The notes under the pieces are model-generated. The model was not told the origin of the DNA and did not search any database. It was given only the letters and a program-made list of their open reading frames with translations. Source: Posidonia oceanica (Eukaryota; Streptophyta; Magnoliopsida; Alismatales; Posidoniaceae). Taken from it: a stretch of 64,000 nt of DNA. Shown here piece by piece: positions 44,701-53,069 of the stretch. The stretch spans positions 71,468,501 through 71,532,500 of the forward strand of contig JAZBRS010000014.1 in assembly GCA_037176725.1 (NCBI GenBank). Reading direction: 5' to 3'. A program made the position numbers and the translations under genes. Positions within the stretch are counted from its first letter, which is position 1. Each line of letters opens with the position of its first letter.

Positions 44701-44900
44701 TTGCTAAGTTGGGGATGGTGAGTTTTCCTATGATTTTTGGGTAGTTTTTGGGCTTAGGAAAGGGATGTAATTTTAGGTTAAGTTTGGGCTTGTTTTGGAG
44801 AGAAGGACGAAAAGGAATGTGTAGGTTTGGACCTAAATTTGGATCCAGAAGTCACCAAGAGATTCCAATTGATCAAGCCTGTCAAAATGGGGTGTCAACA
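41778..44900 (-). repeat. Inverted 3.1-kb copy of the LTR 5' part (U3 arm)
   Basis: Read on minus from 44900 it begins TGTTGACACCCCATTTTGAC and follows the LTR to ...CCAGCACCCCT, equivalent to 37051-40180 (and 15343-18471). It ends abruptly at 41778 against the truncated 3' LTR. With 37051-40180 it forms 3.1-kb inverted arms around a 1.6-kb centre. Its right end is the insertion's outer boundary, flanked by CTATC. Confidence 0.92.
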
Positions 44901-45290
44901 CTATCTTTTGTATTACAACCATTGCAATCAATAAACGAATGGTGGAAATACGAGCTACTAGGGAATAGGTATCAAAATAATCGATGCCTTCATTTAATGA
45001 CTAGTCTAGCCTTATATTTATCCACTGAACCATCAGCCTACATCTTCTTTTTGAAAATCCATTTGTAGCCAATTGATTTTGAACCATCAGGTAGATCCAC
45101 CAATACCCACGTGTTATTCGTTATTGAGTCATACTCATCTTAAATTGCATCTTGCCAGAATGTTGCATCTCTAAATTGCATTACTTCCTTGAAGCTTTGT
45201 GGATCACCTTCTATGCTATAAGTGGTAAAATCAGGTCCAAAGGTCTTCTTCTTTCTTGCTTGCTTGATTGGTGGCTCTTCCACTTGGGAT
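44901..45290 (-). pseudogene. Copia reverse transcriptase fragment (N-terminal part)
   Basis: Minus translation: FKEVMQFRDATFWQDAI, NNTWVLVDLPDGSKSIGY, KWIFKKKM, DGSVDKYKARLV, EGIDYFDTYSLVARISTIRL and LIAMVVIQK. This is the start of copia RT in normal order. In-frame stops (after WQDAI and KKKM) and a frameshift before EGIDYF show decay. It reads on in frame into IVIHQMDVKT at 15342 once the giant insertion is removed. Confidence 0.9.
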
Positions 45291-45299
45291 ATGACCTCC

Positions 45300-45595
45300 T
45301 AGAACTTGCAGTCCTTGAATTTTGATCATACTCTCATCATCCTTGTACTGCTTCTCTAAGGAGTCCTAGATCTCCTTTGCGGTCTCCGTCTTGGAGTAGG
45401 AATCCGCAATCCTCTTCTCGAGGTTGTGAAGGATTAGACCTTTGCATAGAAAATTGGCCTTCTCTACATGCTTCCATACTAATCTCTCAGATCTATGTAT
45501 ACGAAGTAGAATCTTACCAATCAGGCCCGTTCAATCTCTCCAGAACATTTGAAAACATCTAGATCACCTATTGGATCGTCCAATTCCGACTCCAT
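45300..45595 (-). pseudogene. Copia gag N-terminal remnant
   Basis: A minus ATG at 45595-45593 opens MESELDDPIGDLDVF; a shifted frame then gives KHVEKANFLCKGLILHNLEK, RIADSYSKTETAKEI and DSLEKQYKDDESM, typical of copia Gag (the LE.QYK...M segment). A stop replaces the Trp before DSLEKQYK. It ends directly against RT sequence: the rest of gag, protease and integrase are deleted. Confidence 0.72.
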
Positions 45596-46246
45596 TCACA
45601 CGATCTATCAAAGATTCAATTTGGATCGTTGGATCTCATCCAACAACATCTGCATGCAGCATGTTCTTGTCTTTCCTTGTTATGAATTAAGATTTAATTC
45701 TCTCAAATCTCTATAATTGAACATATCTATATTATCATATATAATATATATTTTGAATTTAAATCAAAAGGAAATCACCCATATAAATGGAACTCAAATC
45801 CATCCAAACAACATGGGTTTTTTTTTAATTTAAAATTCAAAATCCTTGTAAGTCCTATATCCACAAAATAAGAAAGATAATAAGATATATAGTACGTAAC
45901 ATATTATTCCTGATTTGATTTGAATCTCAATTCAAAATCAAATCATGTGGTTCTCCTACAAAATAAGAAAGAAAAATATATCCACGTGATCTCCATCTTG
46001 GAGCAAAAATATACAATTCCCTTCTCAAGAATTATGATGTGATATCTATGCTATGACAATCTACCAGAAAAGAGATTTCTTCCACACGCATATTCTCATG
46101 CACAAACAACAATATGTGTCTCCATATGTTGTAAATAAGTCTATCAAACTTCTCAAGTTTGATAACATTTTGCCCTAACATCTTCATATTATTGCCATCT
46201 ATAATCTAATCGATTAATGCAATAACGCAATAACGCTTTAAGATTG
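45596..46246 (-). other. Copia leader between 5' LTR and gag
   Basis: AT-rich, non-coding. AAATCAAAT/AAAATAAGAAAG words recur at 45860-45970. I could not find a canonical initiator-Met primer site beside the LTR, so the exact inner boundary is uncertain. Confidence 0.5.
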
Positions 46247-47157
46247 TTACTGTCAAGCACAAAAATACGACTAATTATAATGGAAACACCAATAATATGT
46301 GAAATAGGATCTATGCATAAATAAAAATTTTCCTAAGAGTATGGAAAGATCTTACTTGTGTATAACGGAAAACCCACTTGAGAAGACTATCTTCGTGTTC
46401 CGCTGGGGTGTTATCAAACATCGACACTTAAAGCGTTATTTGGCCCCTACAGTACTACGATTTCTAGCCGAACTGTACCCAGGTATCAGCAAGAAAGAGT
46501 CGCGATGCATGTACTTGCAACCAACTACAAAAGAATCATCACTGGAACGCCTTCCTTCTACTCCTCGTAGAGAAATAATAGAGCCAAACTTCAATCCTCT
46601 CGAAGTACATGATTAGTCTCCTTCTCGTCCTCCGAGAAGCCGTACAATCTCTTCTGTCTCGTCCTCTAAGAAGATAGAGATCTACGTAGCTATCTACAAG
46701 AATACTCAATCACAAAAATTCTCTCTCTCTCTCTAATATGATAACTCATATATATTGAGAAGAGATTATCCCTCCTAATATTGATAATGTTATTATCTTT
46801 CCTTTTAAATTCAAAGGGAATAAAATTTGTGATTATTATCTCGTAAAGGTAGCAACTATCGTGTTTAAAACCTTTCAAATTTAAAACAGAAAAACAGAAT
46901 TTCACCACAGCGGACGTCCACTCGGACATTGATTTGTAGAAATGAACCAATGGATGTCCGAAAAGTTCCTGTTTTTCTATATGAACCAGCGGATGTCCGG
47001 TGTAGACGTTCGAAAAGCTTCTATACTGAAAGAGGGACTAGCGGACGTTCGAAAAATCTCTATGTCATGGCTTTTTCTCAAGCAGACACCCACGCGAACG
47101 TTTGCTAGATTACTGATTTATTTTTATTTTTGAATTATTTAGAGCGATTATCCAACA
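46247..47157 (-). repeat. 5' LTR of the copia element
   Basis: It starts TGTTGGATAATCGCTC on minus at 47157 and matches the left LTR throughout. The GACGTCC-type U3 motifs are at 46913-47056. Its flank at 47158 (AGAAA) does not clearly match the flank left of 10014, so the inner/outer end at ~10014 may be off by a few bases. Confidence 0.83.
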
Positions 47158-48007
47158 AGAAATATAACATAGTACGTGGTGTTTGTTTTTGTTTTTGTTT
47201 TTATTTTTAAAATTTTCACTAATTTATTAAAAAAAAATAAGTGATCAAGTTCTCCCATATATGGGAGGGTACAAGCTGGCCCGACAGCAGCAATACAAGA
47301 ACGAGTAACTCTAGCCCATGGGCCAAAAAATGAGCAGCCCAATTGCAATTTCATGATTCAAAAACAAAAATACAAAGATCTAAAGCCTTAGATTTCATTT
47401 TGCAGTCAATTAACAACGAACGGCACCGCCAAGACGCATTGAGTGTCGACGAACCCTGAGAGTCATAAGCCACCACTATCTTCCTCCACCAATGAAGCAA
47501 TGCCATTTGAAGTGCTAAAAGACCTTAGAGAGGGGTAAGCAATTTTATTTGTAAAAATCCCCACTTTTATTTGTAAGAATCTCGTTTTCTGAATTAGTCC
47601 ATACCGGCTTGTCAGGAATCACCATAGAGATGAATTTGCATAATTCTGTTAGCAACACAATCTCATCAAAAATATGCGATATGAGATTCACATGCCATGA
47701 TCTAGTGTTTGGAAATTGGAATGAAAAGATCAGAAACAACAAAAGCATCGAATAAGCTAAAAGCTTTATCGGACTACTAATATGCTCCGTTTGCAGTTTG
47801 CATTCGCAACCACGAATCACATGGTAGTATGTTCTTGAGTAGAAAAAAAGAATAAGAAGGGCTTGTTAGACAAAATTGGTTCACACTCATATTGTGGTTA
47901 TTACAGCGTGATAACGAACAAAAACCATAGTGATTAACCCATCTAACTTCAGGCTGAGGTTGAGGTTACGGCAACAACTAGTAAAAATGTCTTTTTTTAG
48001 GAAAATT
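47158..48007. other. Intergenic DNA, no gene seen
   Basis: A T/GTTTTT-rich start (47170-47215) is followed by mixed sequence. The minus ORF 47148-47354 contains no motif I can name, although the layout (A-run at 47229-47237 beside sequence ending in a stop) could be a retroelement scrap. Confidence 0.4.
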
Positions 48008-48011
48008 TTAA

Positions 48012-48499
48012 CTTCTGTTTGGATCCAAAATAAATCTTAGAATAAACTTACAATAGGAATTACTATTCCGTTTAGTTGTGTAAAAATCAGAATAAACTTG
48101 GAATAGTAATTCCTATTCTGATTTACTTATTCCAGAATAGCTATTCTAAGGAAATTATTGAATAAAGTTATTCTACTAAGTTATTCTGATATATGTATGT
48201 ATACGGTATGTTTATTTTTTGTTTAAAAATTAATACATATATAATATGATGTATATATACTTTAAATGAGATATATATCTTAATAATCAAGTTGATTATT
48301 AATAATTTACATATTTTCCACTTATTTCAACACTTATTCTAATACTTATTCCACTTTTCATCTAAACCAGAATATCTCCTGATACACACTTATTCACCTT
48401 TAAAAGAAAATCACTTCCAAATTGAATAGCAATACTATCAGAATACTAATATCACTTTCTACTTATTCCTATTTTTCTTATTCTACATCAAAGAGAAGC
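48012..48499. mobile_element. MITE-like palindromic element flanked by TTAA
   Basis: The left end CTTCTGTTTGGATCCAAAAT and the inverted right end GCTTCTCTTTGATGTAGAAT are similar, and AGAATAA/TTATTCT words in both orientations fill the interior. TTAA flanks both sides (48008-48011, 48500-48503). Size and lack of coding fit a MITE (Harbinger/Tourist-like is possible). Confidence 0.55.
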
Positions 48500-48503
48500 T
48501 TAA

Positions 48504-48845
48504 GGTATCCATGATGTTATCTTATAAAGATGTTACTATCTACTAATAGTTACAATTGTTTATTTATAGTCACAAAGTCCACCATCCATATGTTTCAATG
48601 AATCAACTGAAATCTTTGGTACCCATGTAGATACCATAGAGATACCTCTTTTTTAATAGGTTTTTTTTATCTCGATACCTTCGTTAAAAGTCATTTTACC
48701 ATTAATACACCCCTTACAACGAAAATTGCCCTATATATTTAATAAACACAAAAACTTACCCTTATACACTTCGATTAATTTAAACCCAAACGATGTTAAT
48801 ATTTGACGTTAATATTTTCTAAATTGACTTTATTGACCCTATGCT
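48504..48845. other. Intergenic DNA, no gene seen
   Basis: AT-rich sequence with no coding match. Confidence 0.5.
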
Positions 48846-48873
48846 CCCCCCCCCCCCCCCCCCCCCCCCCCAA
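48846..48873. repeat. Homopolymer of 28 C
   Basis: An uninterrupted C run lies at the left edge of the pseudogene patch. Such runs are rare in plant DNA and error-prone in sequencing. Confidence 0.9.
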
Positions 48874-48889
48874 CTCCTCCTTTCCTCCC

Positions 48890-49165
48890 ACTCCCTCCCC
48901 ATCTCCACCCTCTTTCACTAGCCCAACACACCTCCTTGGTCTTGCCCACTCAACCGAATCTACATCTACGACCTCCCCACCTTTTTCAACGCTGACCTTG
49001 TCTCCAGCCGTGACGACCTCAACCCCTAGAACTCCTGCTACTCCACTCTCTCCAACTCCACCTTCAGCCTCCCTTCCACCACTGACCTCGCCTCCGTTGT
49101 CCCCACCGTCTACGAGAGCAGTGACATTTTTAATGGAATCAATGGCATTCTCCATCTCGATGTAG
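48890..49165 (+). pseudogene. Probable exostosin-family (GT47) fragment
   Basis: In one plus frame the sequence reads CPLNRIYIYDLPTFFNADLV followed by SSRDDLNP, a stop (TAG near 49029), and NSCYSTLSNSTFSL. The (R/K)IY(V/I)YDLP..FN.DL pattern is typical of the start of plant GT47 exostosin-like glycosyltransferases, Golgi type II membrane enzymes of cell-wall synthesis. Only the beginning is visible and the match rests on one segment. It runs directly into the aspartyl protease remnant. Alternative: it is the degenerate leader of the protease gene. Confidence 0.42.
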
Positions 49166-49169
49166 GAGG

Positions 49170-49906
49170 CTAACAACGTCGTCCTCTCCCTTCACTCCTA
49201 TAGCGGGTACTCCCTCCCCCTCCCCCTCTCCTTCGGCACCCCTTCCCAGACCATCCCCTTTGTCTTCGACATCAGTAGCGACATCACCTAGGCCCCTTAC
49301 ACCCACTCCTACACCTACAAGAACTGCTCTTCTTCTTCTCCTCCTCCTCCCATTTTCCTTCCCAAGTCGTCTGTTGTCAGGTGCAAGAACCCAAAATGCT
49401 GTTGGATCCACTCCTCCCAGACCATTCTCACCCGATGCCAGCAAAACAATGACACCAATCAGATCTCCCTCGTTTACTTCATTGTCTATGGCATGGGCTC
49501 TACTAGTAGAGTCTTGCTTGGTGAGCCGCTCCTTCCTCCCGGGAAGAGGAGCATTTTCGGTTTCGCTCTTGGGTGCTCGGTTGGCAACAGCCATCGGCTA
49601 GGATCACCAGGTTCGGCCATGACTCGGCTTCCATTCTGTCGTAGCTCCTTCTCGAACAGTTCTTCTATTGTCTCGTCTCACGTGAGTTTGATGATCATGC
49701 CAGGCAGGCTGACTCTATCAAGCTCATCTACCACCGAGATGGAGAACGTTACCCGTCTCCTCATCAAACGTAACCCATGGGACAACCTCAACGTCAACGT
49801 CTCGTACCCAATTGGGTTCCATCCAAGAACCACCTCTGACATCAAGCAATGTCAACACCATTGGTTGGGTAAGAATGGTAGGTTAGTCTTTCCCCTTGAC
49901 CATTAG
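49170..49906 (+). pseudogene. Nepenthesin-type aspartyl protease (A1) remnant
   Basis: The frame from ~49195 reads SGYSLPLPLSFGTPSQTIPF followed by VFDISSDIT, where functional relatives have the D-T-G-S active site; both T and G are lost and a stop (TAG at 49289) follows. CKNPKCCWIHSSQ and YGMGSTSRVLL match the family's Cys-rich and flap regions, and FGFALGCSVGNS follows. A shifted frame then gives LLLEQFFYCLVSREFDDHAR (family: K FSYCL..R.FDD). It resembles plant cell-wall proteases like At4g16563. No second catalytic motif is seen; the gene is 3'-truncated and dead. Confidence 0.75.
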
Positions 49907-50085
49907 TTTAGTTAATTATTGGTTGGATATGGCAACTTGACGGAGCAAGATGGCAGTTGATAGTAGGTGTATAGAGGTAAGTTTTTGGATTTATTAAGTA
50001 TATAATGGTAATTTTTGTTGTAAATGGCATATTAACGACGATATAATTTTTAACGAGGATATTGAGAGAAAAAATCATTTTTAAT
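49907..50085. other. Flank of the solo LTR, no gene seen
   Basis: AT-rich sequence. It ends in TTAAT (50081-50085), the left target duplication of the solo LTR. Confidence 0.6.
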
Positions 50086-52550
50086 TGTGACCGTCAACGC
50101 AGTAGGGCCCCCCCGCCCCTGAGAAAGAGGGGTTTGGTATGCGATTGGCCACGGCAAGCGGTGTATCCGAGGAGGATTTGACTCAAGGAAAATACTAGGA
50201 AACAGGCGAATGTGAAGGAAAAACAAAGTAAAACACGAAGTCGCCACCTAATCTATAAAAAAAAGCCAGAAGACTAGGAAAACCGAACGCGAAAGACACG
50301 CGAGAAACTTATGCAATTTAAGAAAATGCAATCTGACCCGAATGGATGCAACACTAGGTCATTACGGTCTAGAGAAAGGGCAATGACTCCTGTTACGTAT
50401 GGAGAAGGTATTAGACACTCCCAATATGCTCGAGGAAGTCGATCTTTCAAAGCCAATCCACTCTTATGGGACAAATATTGGCAAATAATGCCGATTAATG
50501 TATGCCTTGCGGCAATATGCAACATGCCACTTTAAATCATGCTATGCTTAGTGAAAACATGCCAAAATGGATAACTAAAGTCACCAAGCCAAGATACAAT
50601 GCTAAACATGCCAAGGGAGAAAAATCACGGCCAAACAAGTTAAGTGAATGAGGAACGAGGCGATAAAACAGAGGCTCTGTGCACTGTCTGGACCCTGTTA
50701 AAAACGTGGGACCAATACACGGGACCAACCTGCGGTACCATTACACGTGCTAGGTTGTTTCAGACAGTGAACTTCATCTCATAGAATGCATGCTCAAATC
50801 GATTCGGAAGTTCATGGAAGCTTCCGATCGAGCAAAGGGGCACATCCAGGAGTGGAACCATGTGAGATTCCACCCCCGGGGATGTCCTATTCATCTTCCC
50901 CATCTCTGATTGATCGTCGCCGGCGTTTCGGAAGTCCGATGGCCATGGAATGGGCGGGGACCTTTGAGACTCAAGCTCGGCTCATGGAGGGCTGGAGGGA
51001 AGTGGAAGGAAGTGAAAAGTGCAAGAGAAACAGTCGAAAAACGGCCAGGGCACCTCCCTCGACCTCCTTGGCTGGCACCGGCCGTCTTCGAGCTCGACCA
51101 GCCATGGGATGGGGCCATGAGCTCAAAAATGCCTCCTGGGGAGTCGAGAAGGTTCATGGGGAGATGCCGGAGTGAAAACATGTGAGATTCGATGATAAAA
51201 ACGTAGGATGACAGTTCCCCCTTCACCCATGGCCGGTGCCAGCCACCTCGGGTCCAGCCGGCCATTGAAAGGGCCGTGGACTCGAGGCGGCTCTACTAGG
51301 GCATCGTGGACCACCGGGGAGAGTCGAGGAAGCTGCATGGATGTCGTGGATGCAAGGAAAACTCGTGGATTCCCCTCCCCGCCTCCATTCAACGGACGCT
51401 GGCGTCCACGTGCATCACCGACTGTGGAGACGACCAGGAGCTCTAGGAACGAGCCAGGCAAGTCGGGAAGGAATGGAGGAGGCCTAGAAATGCACCTCGG
51501 ACCTCAGGCAACCTACGGCAGCCGAGATGAGGCCAACCCTAGACTCACATGCCGATGACGTCGTGCGGGCGGTGACCCATCACCGGGCACAAGAAATGGA
51601 ATACAAAACAATGGAAAAGGCGTGCAAAAAACTTGCTAAAATCGCATACAAAACTCAAAGGATCAATCCTATGCTAAGGGTTGAGAGTTTTACCTGTGGG
51701 TATGGCCGGAGTGTCCTCTCGATGTTGGCCGGATGTTTCGGAGACGGCGGTCGTGGGACGCAGGGGAGCTTGGGACCAGAAACTCTACTGCTGGGGGATG
51801 CTTGGGGCTCACTCTCGCTCACAGGGAGGCTGAAGGGAAGGCTCGAGGGCTCTGGATTGCTCGACCAACCAGGTGCTCTCAGAATGTGCTGGGGGGTTTT
51901 GAACGGTCAAGGAAGGCATGGTTTTGCTCTGCCACAGCTGACCTTTGCGTGCTGGAGGAAGGTGGCATGCTGAGGAGTCATGGAAGAGCGGCAGGGCATG
52001 GCTGACACGCAACCGTGTGACACAGCAACACCGAAAGGTGGTCAGGTACAATGCTCAGGTGGCTGCAAGTCCGTGGTCAGGGCACACGAGGGGTTGACTT
52101 GTGCAGGCCATTGAGCGCACGAGAGGGTGGAGTCCGAGGTGGAGATGGCTTCCGACTCGAGCCTGGAGTCCAAGGTGTGCACGGGGTGCGCCGGAGCCCG
52201 GGGGGAGGCCGGCTAGCCCAAGCTCGAAGTGAGCTTGGTCAACCTGCAACGGCTATTGACCTAGGGGATCCGCGCATGCAAAACGTGGGACAAAACCACG
52301 GTAGCAAAACGCGGCTCTACTGGTCAGAGCCTGTTGCAATGAATTCTAGGCCCATTTCCTCGCCTTTCGGACCACTAATGGGCTTTAGGCTATGAAGGCT
52401 AGTGGTGTTAGGATTTTGGGTGAGTTTTGAATGTATTAGGTCGGGTTTGGTATGTTGGGCTAGGTTTGGGTTAAAGTGGAGTCCGTCGCTTCCGAGCACG
52501 TTCTTCCGGAAAATCCTGTCAACAAACGACCACAAAATGAAGTGTCTACA
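50086..52550 (-). mobile_element. Solo LTR of a Tat-lineage Ty3/gypsy element, with perfect TTAAT duplication
   Basis: Read on minus, it starts TGTAGACACTTCATTTTGTG at 52550 and ends ...GTTGACGGTCACA at 50086, giving TG...CA termini. TTAAT flanks both ends (50081-50085 and 52551-52555). Inside are the conserved core (inverted, GTTACGTATGGAGAAGGTAT near 50392) and the PBS-like motif (GAAGTCGCCA at 50238-50247). No PBS, polypurine tract or coding sequence adjoins it, so LTR-LTR recombination removed the internal region. The GC-rich middle (50890-52300) produces spurious ORFs on both strands. Confidence 0.92.
50355..50480 (-). promoter_or_regulatory. Conserved LTR core block (solo LTR)
   Basis: On minus: GAGTGTCTAATACCTTCTCC then ATACGTAACAGGAGTCATTG. 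It is more diverged than the other three copies but keeps the same order and spacing. Confidence 0.55.
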
Positions 52551-52734
52551 TTAATATAAAGTCTAGAGGAATTTAAATTGATTTTAAAATGCTTAGCGAA
52601 GCATGTTAAGGAAATAAAGCTAGGATCCATTTACAATGCATGAAGCTAGGTTAAATTACTAGGATTAAATCTTTATTTCAAATAAGCATCTTTAGATAAT
52701 TAAAAAGATCATAGTTTTAAAAAGATCATAGTCA

Positions 52735-53069
52735 AGCTATCCATGATATTGCTACCTCTATTGGTATTGCAGGGATCCCTGATTCTACACCTGGTGCATC
52801 TCACCAGCCTGTTGAGGCCGCATATGACCCCTTGGCCCCGTCGTCTTCTGGTTCCGACAACTGACTTATTGCTGGGATTTGTTATTTTTCTACATTTGGC
52901 TTATTTTAGTTAGACTGGACATTATCTTTTCTTGATTTTTGTTGAGACTCTGGACTGTAGAATTCTCTTTGATATATCTTTTTGGGGGAATATGAAATAT
53001 GTAACTGAAATTTATTATTTTATTATTTGACTGTGGTACTCTTACCTTTGTAAAAAAAAAAAAAAAAAG
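52735..53069 (+). pseudogene. 5'-truncated poly(A)-tailed retrocopy
   Basis: A short open frame (QAIHDIATSIGIAGIPDSTP, then GASHQPVEAAYDPL and a Ser-rich end) stops at TGA near 52861. It is followed by ~190 nt of T-rich trailer and a run of 17 A at about 53052-53068. CATAGT occurs just before (52727) and just after the A run (53071), a possible target duplication. This is the layout of a 5'-truncated retroposed transcript (LINE end or processed pseudogene). I do not recognise the protein. Confidence 0.5.

Larger units (their letters stand above)
15343..44900 (+). mobile_element. Giant Tat/Ogre-like Ty3/gypsy insertion with an inverted U3 arm at its right end
   Basis: The insertion is 29.6 kb: 5' LTR (15343-21310), PBS, leader, gag, protease, RT, RNase H, archaeal-type RNase H, integrase, a plant-mobile-domain ORF, repeat arrays, polypurine tract, 3' LTR (37051-41774), and an inverted copy of the first 3.1 kb of the LTR (41778-44900). 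The second RNase H after the first is the hallmark of the Tat lineage; size and LTR length fit Ogre-like members. Both outer ends are LTR 5' (U3) ends, and short duplications flank them. All ORFs are broken, mostly by single TAG codons, so the copy is not autonomous now. Confidence 0.9.
10014..47157 (-). mobile_element. Ty1/copia retrotransposon, minus strand, internally deleted and interrupted by two nested insertions
   Basis: Two homologous LTRs (10014-10934 and 46247-47157) bracket copia coding remnants read on the minus strand. After removing the hAT insertion (12448-15012) and the gypsy insertion (15343-44900), about 5 kb remains. In transcript order: 5' LTR (right), leader, gag start, RT, RNase H, 3' LTR (left). 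Protease and integrase are absent between gag (to ~45300) and RT (from ~45290), so the copy was deleted before the insertions split its RT. A polypurine-like GTGGGGAAT (inverted at 10935-10943) abuts the 3' LTR. I could not read a matching target duplication or a canonical initiator-Met primer site at the right LTR. Confidence 0.85.

Noticed and set aside
15343..44900. Two independent gypsy insertions in opposite orientation
   Set aside because: The inverted arm has no target duplication at its inner end (41774-41778), while the outer flanks CTATA/CTATC match each other and restore the copia frame; a single insertion explains this better.
47148..47354. Possible LINE 3' end on the minus strand
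   Set aside because: The layout is suggestive, but there is no RT or endonuclease motif and no clear tail with a target duplication.
50786..52395. Several 80-150-codon ORFs on both strands
   Set aside because: All are inside the GC-rich middle of the solo LTR, overlap each other, and match no family I know.
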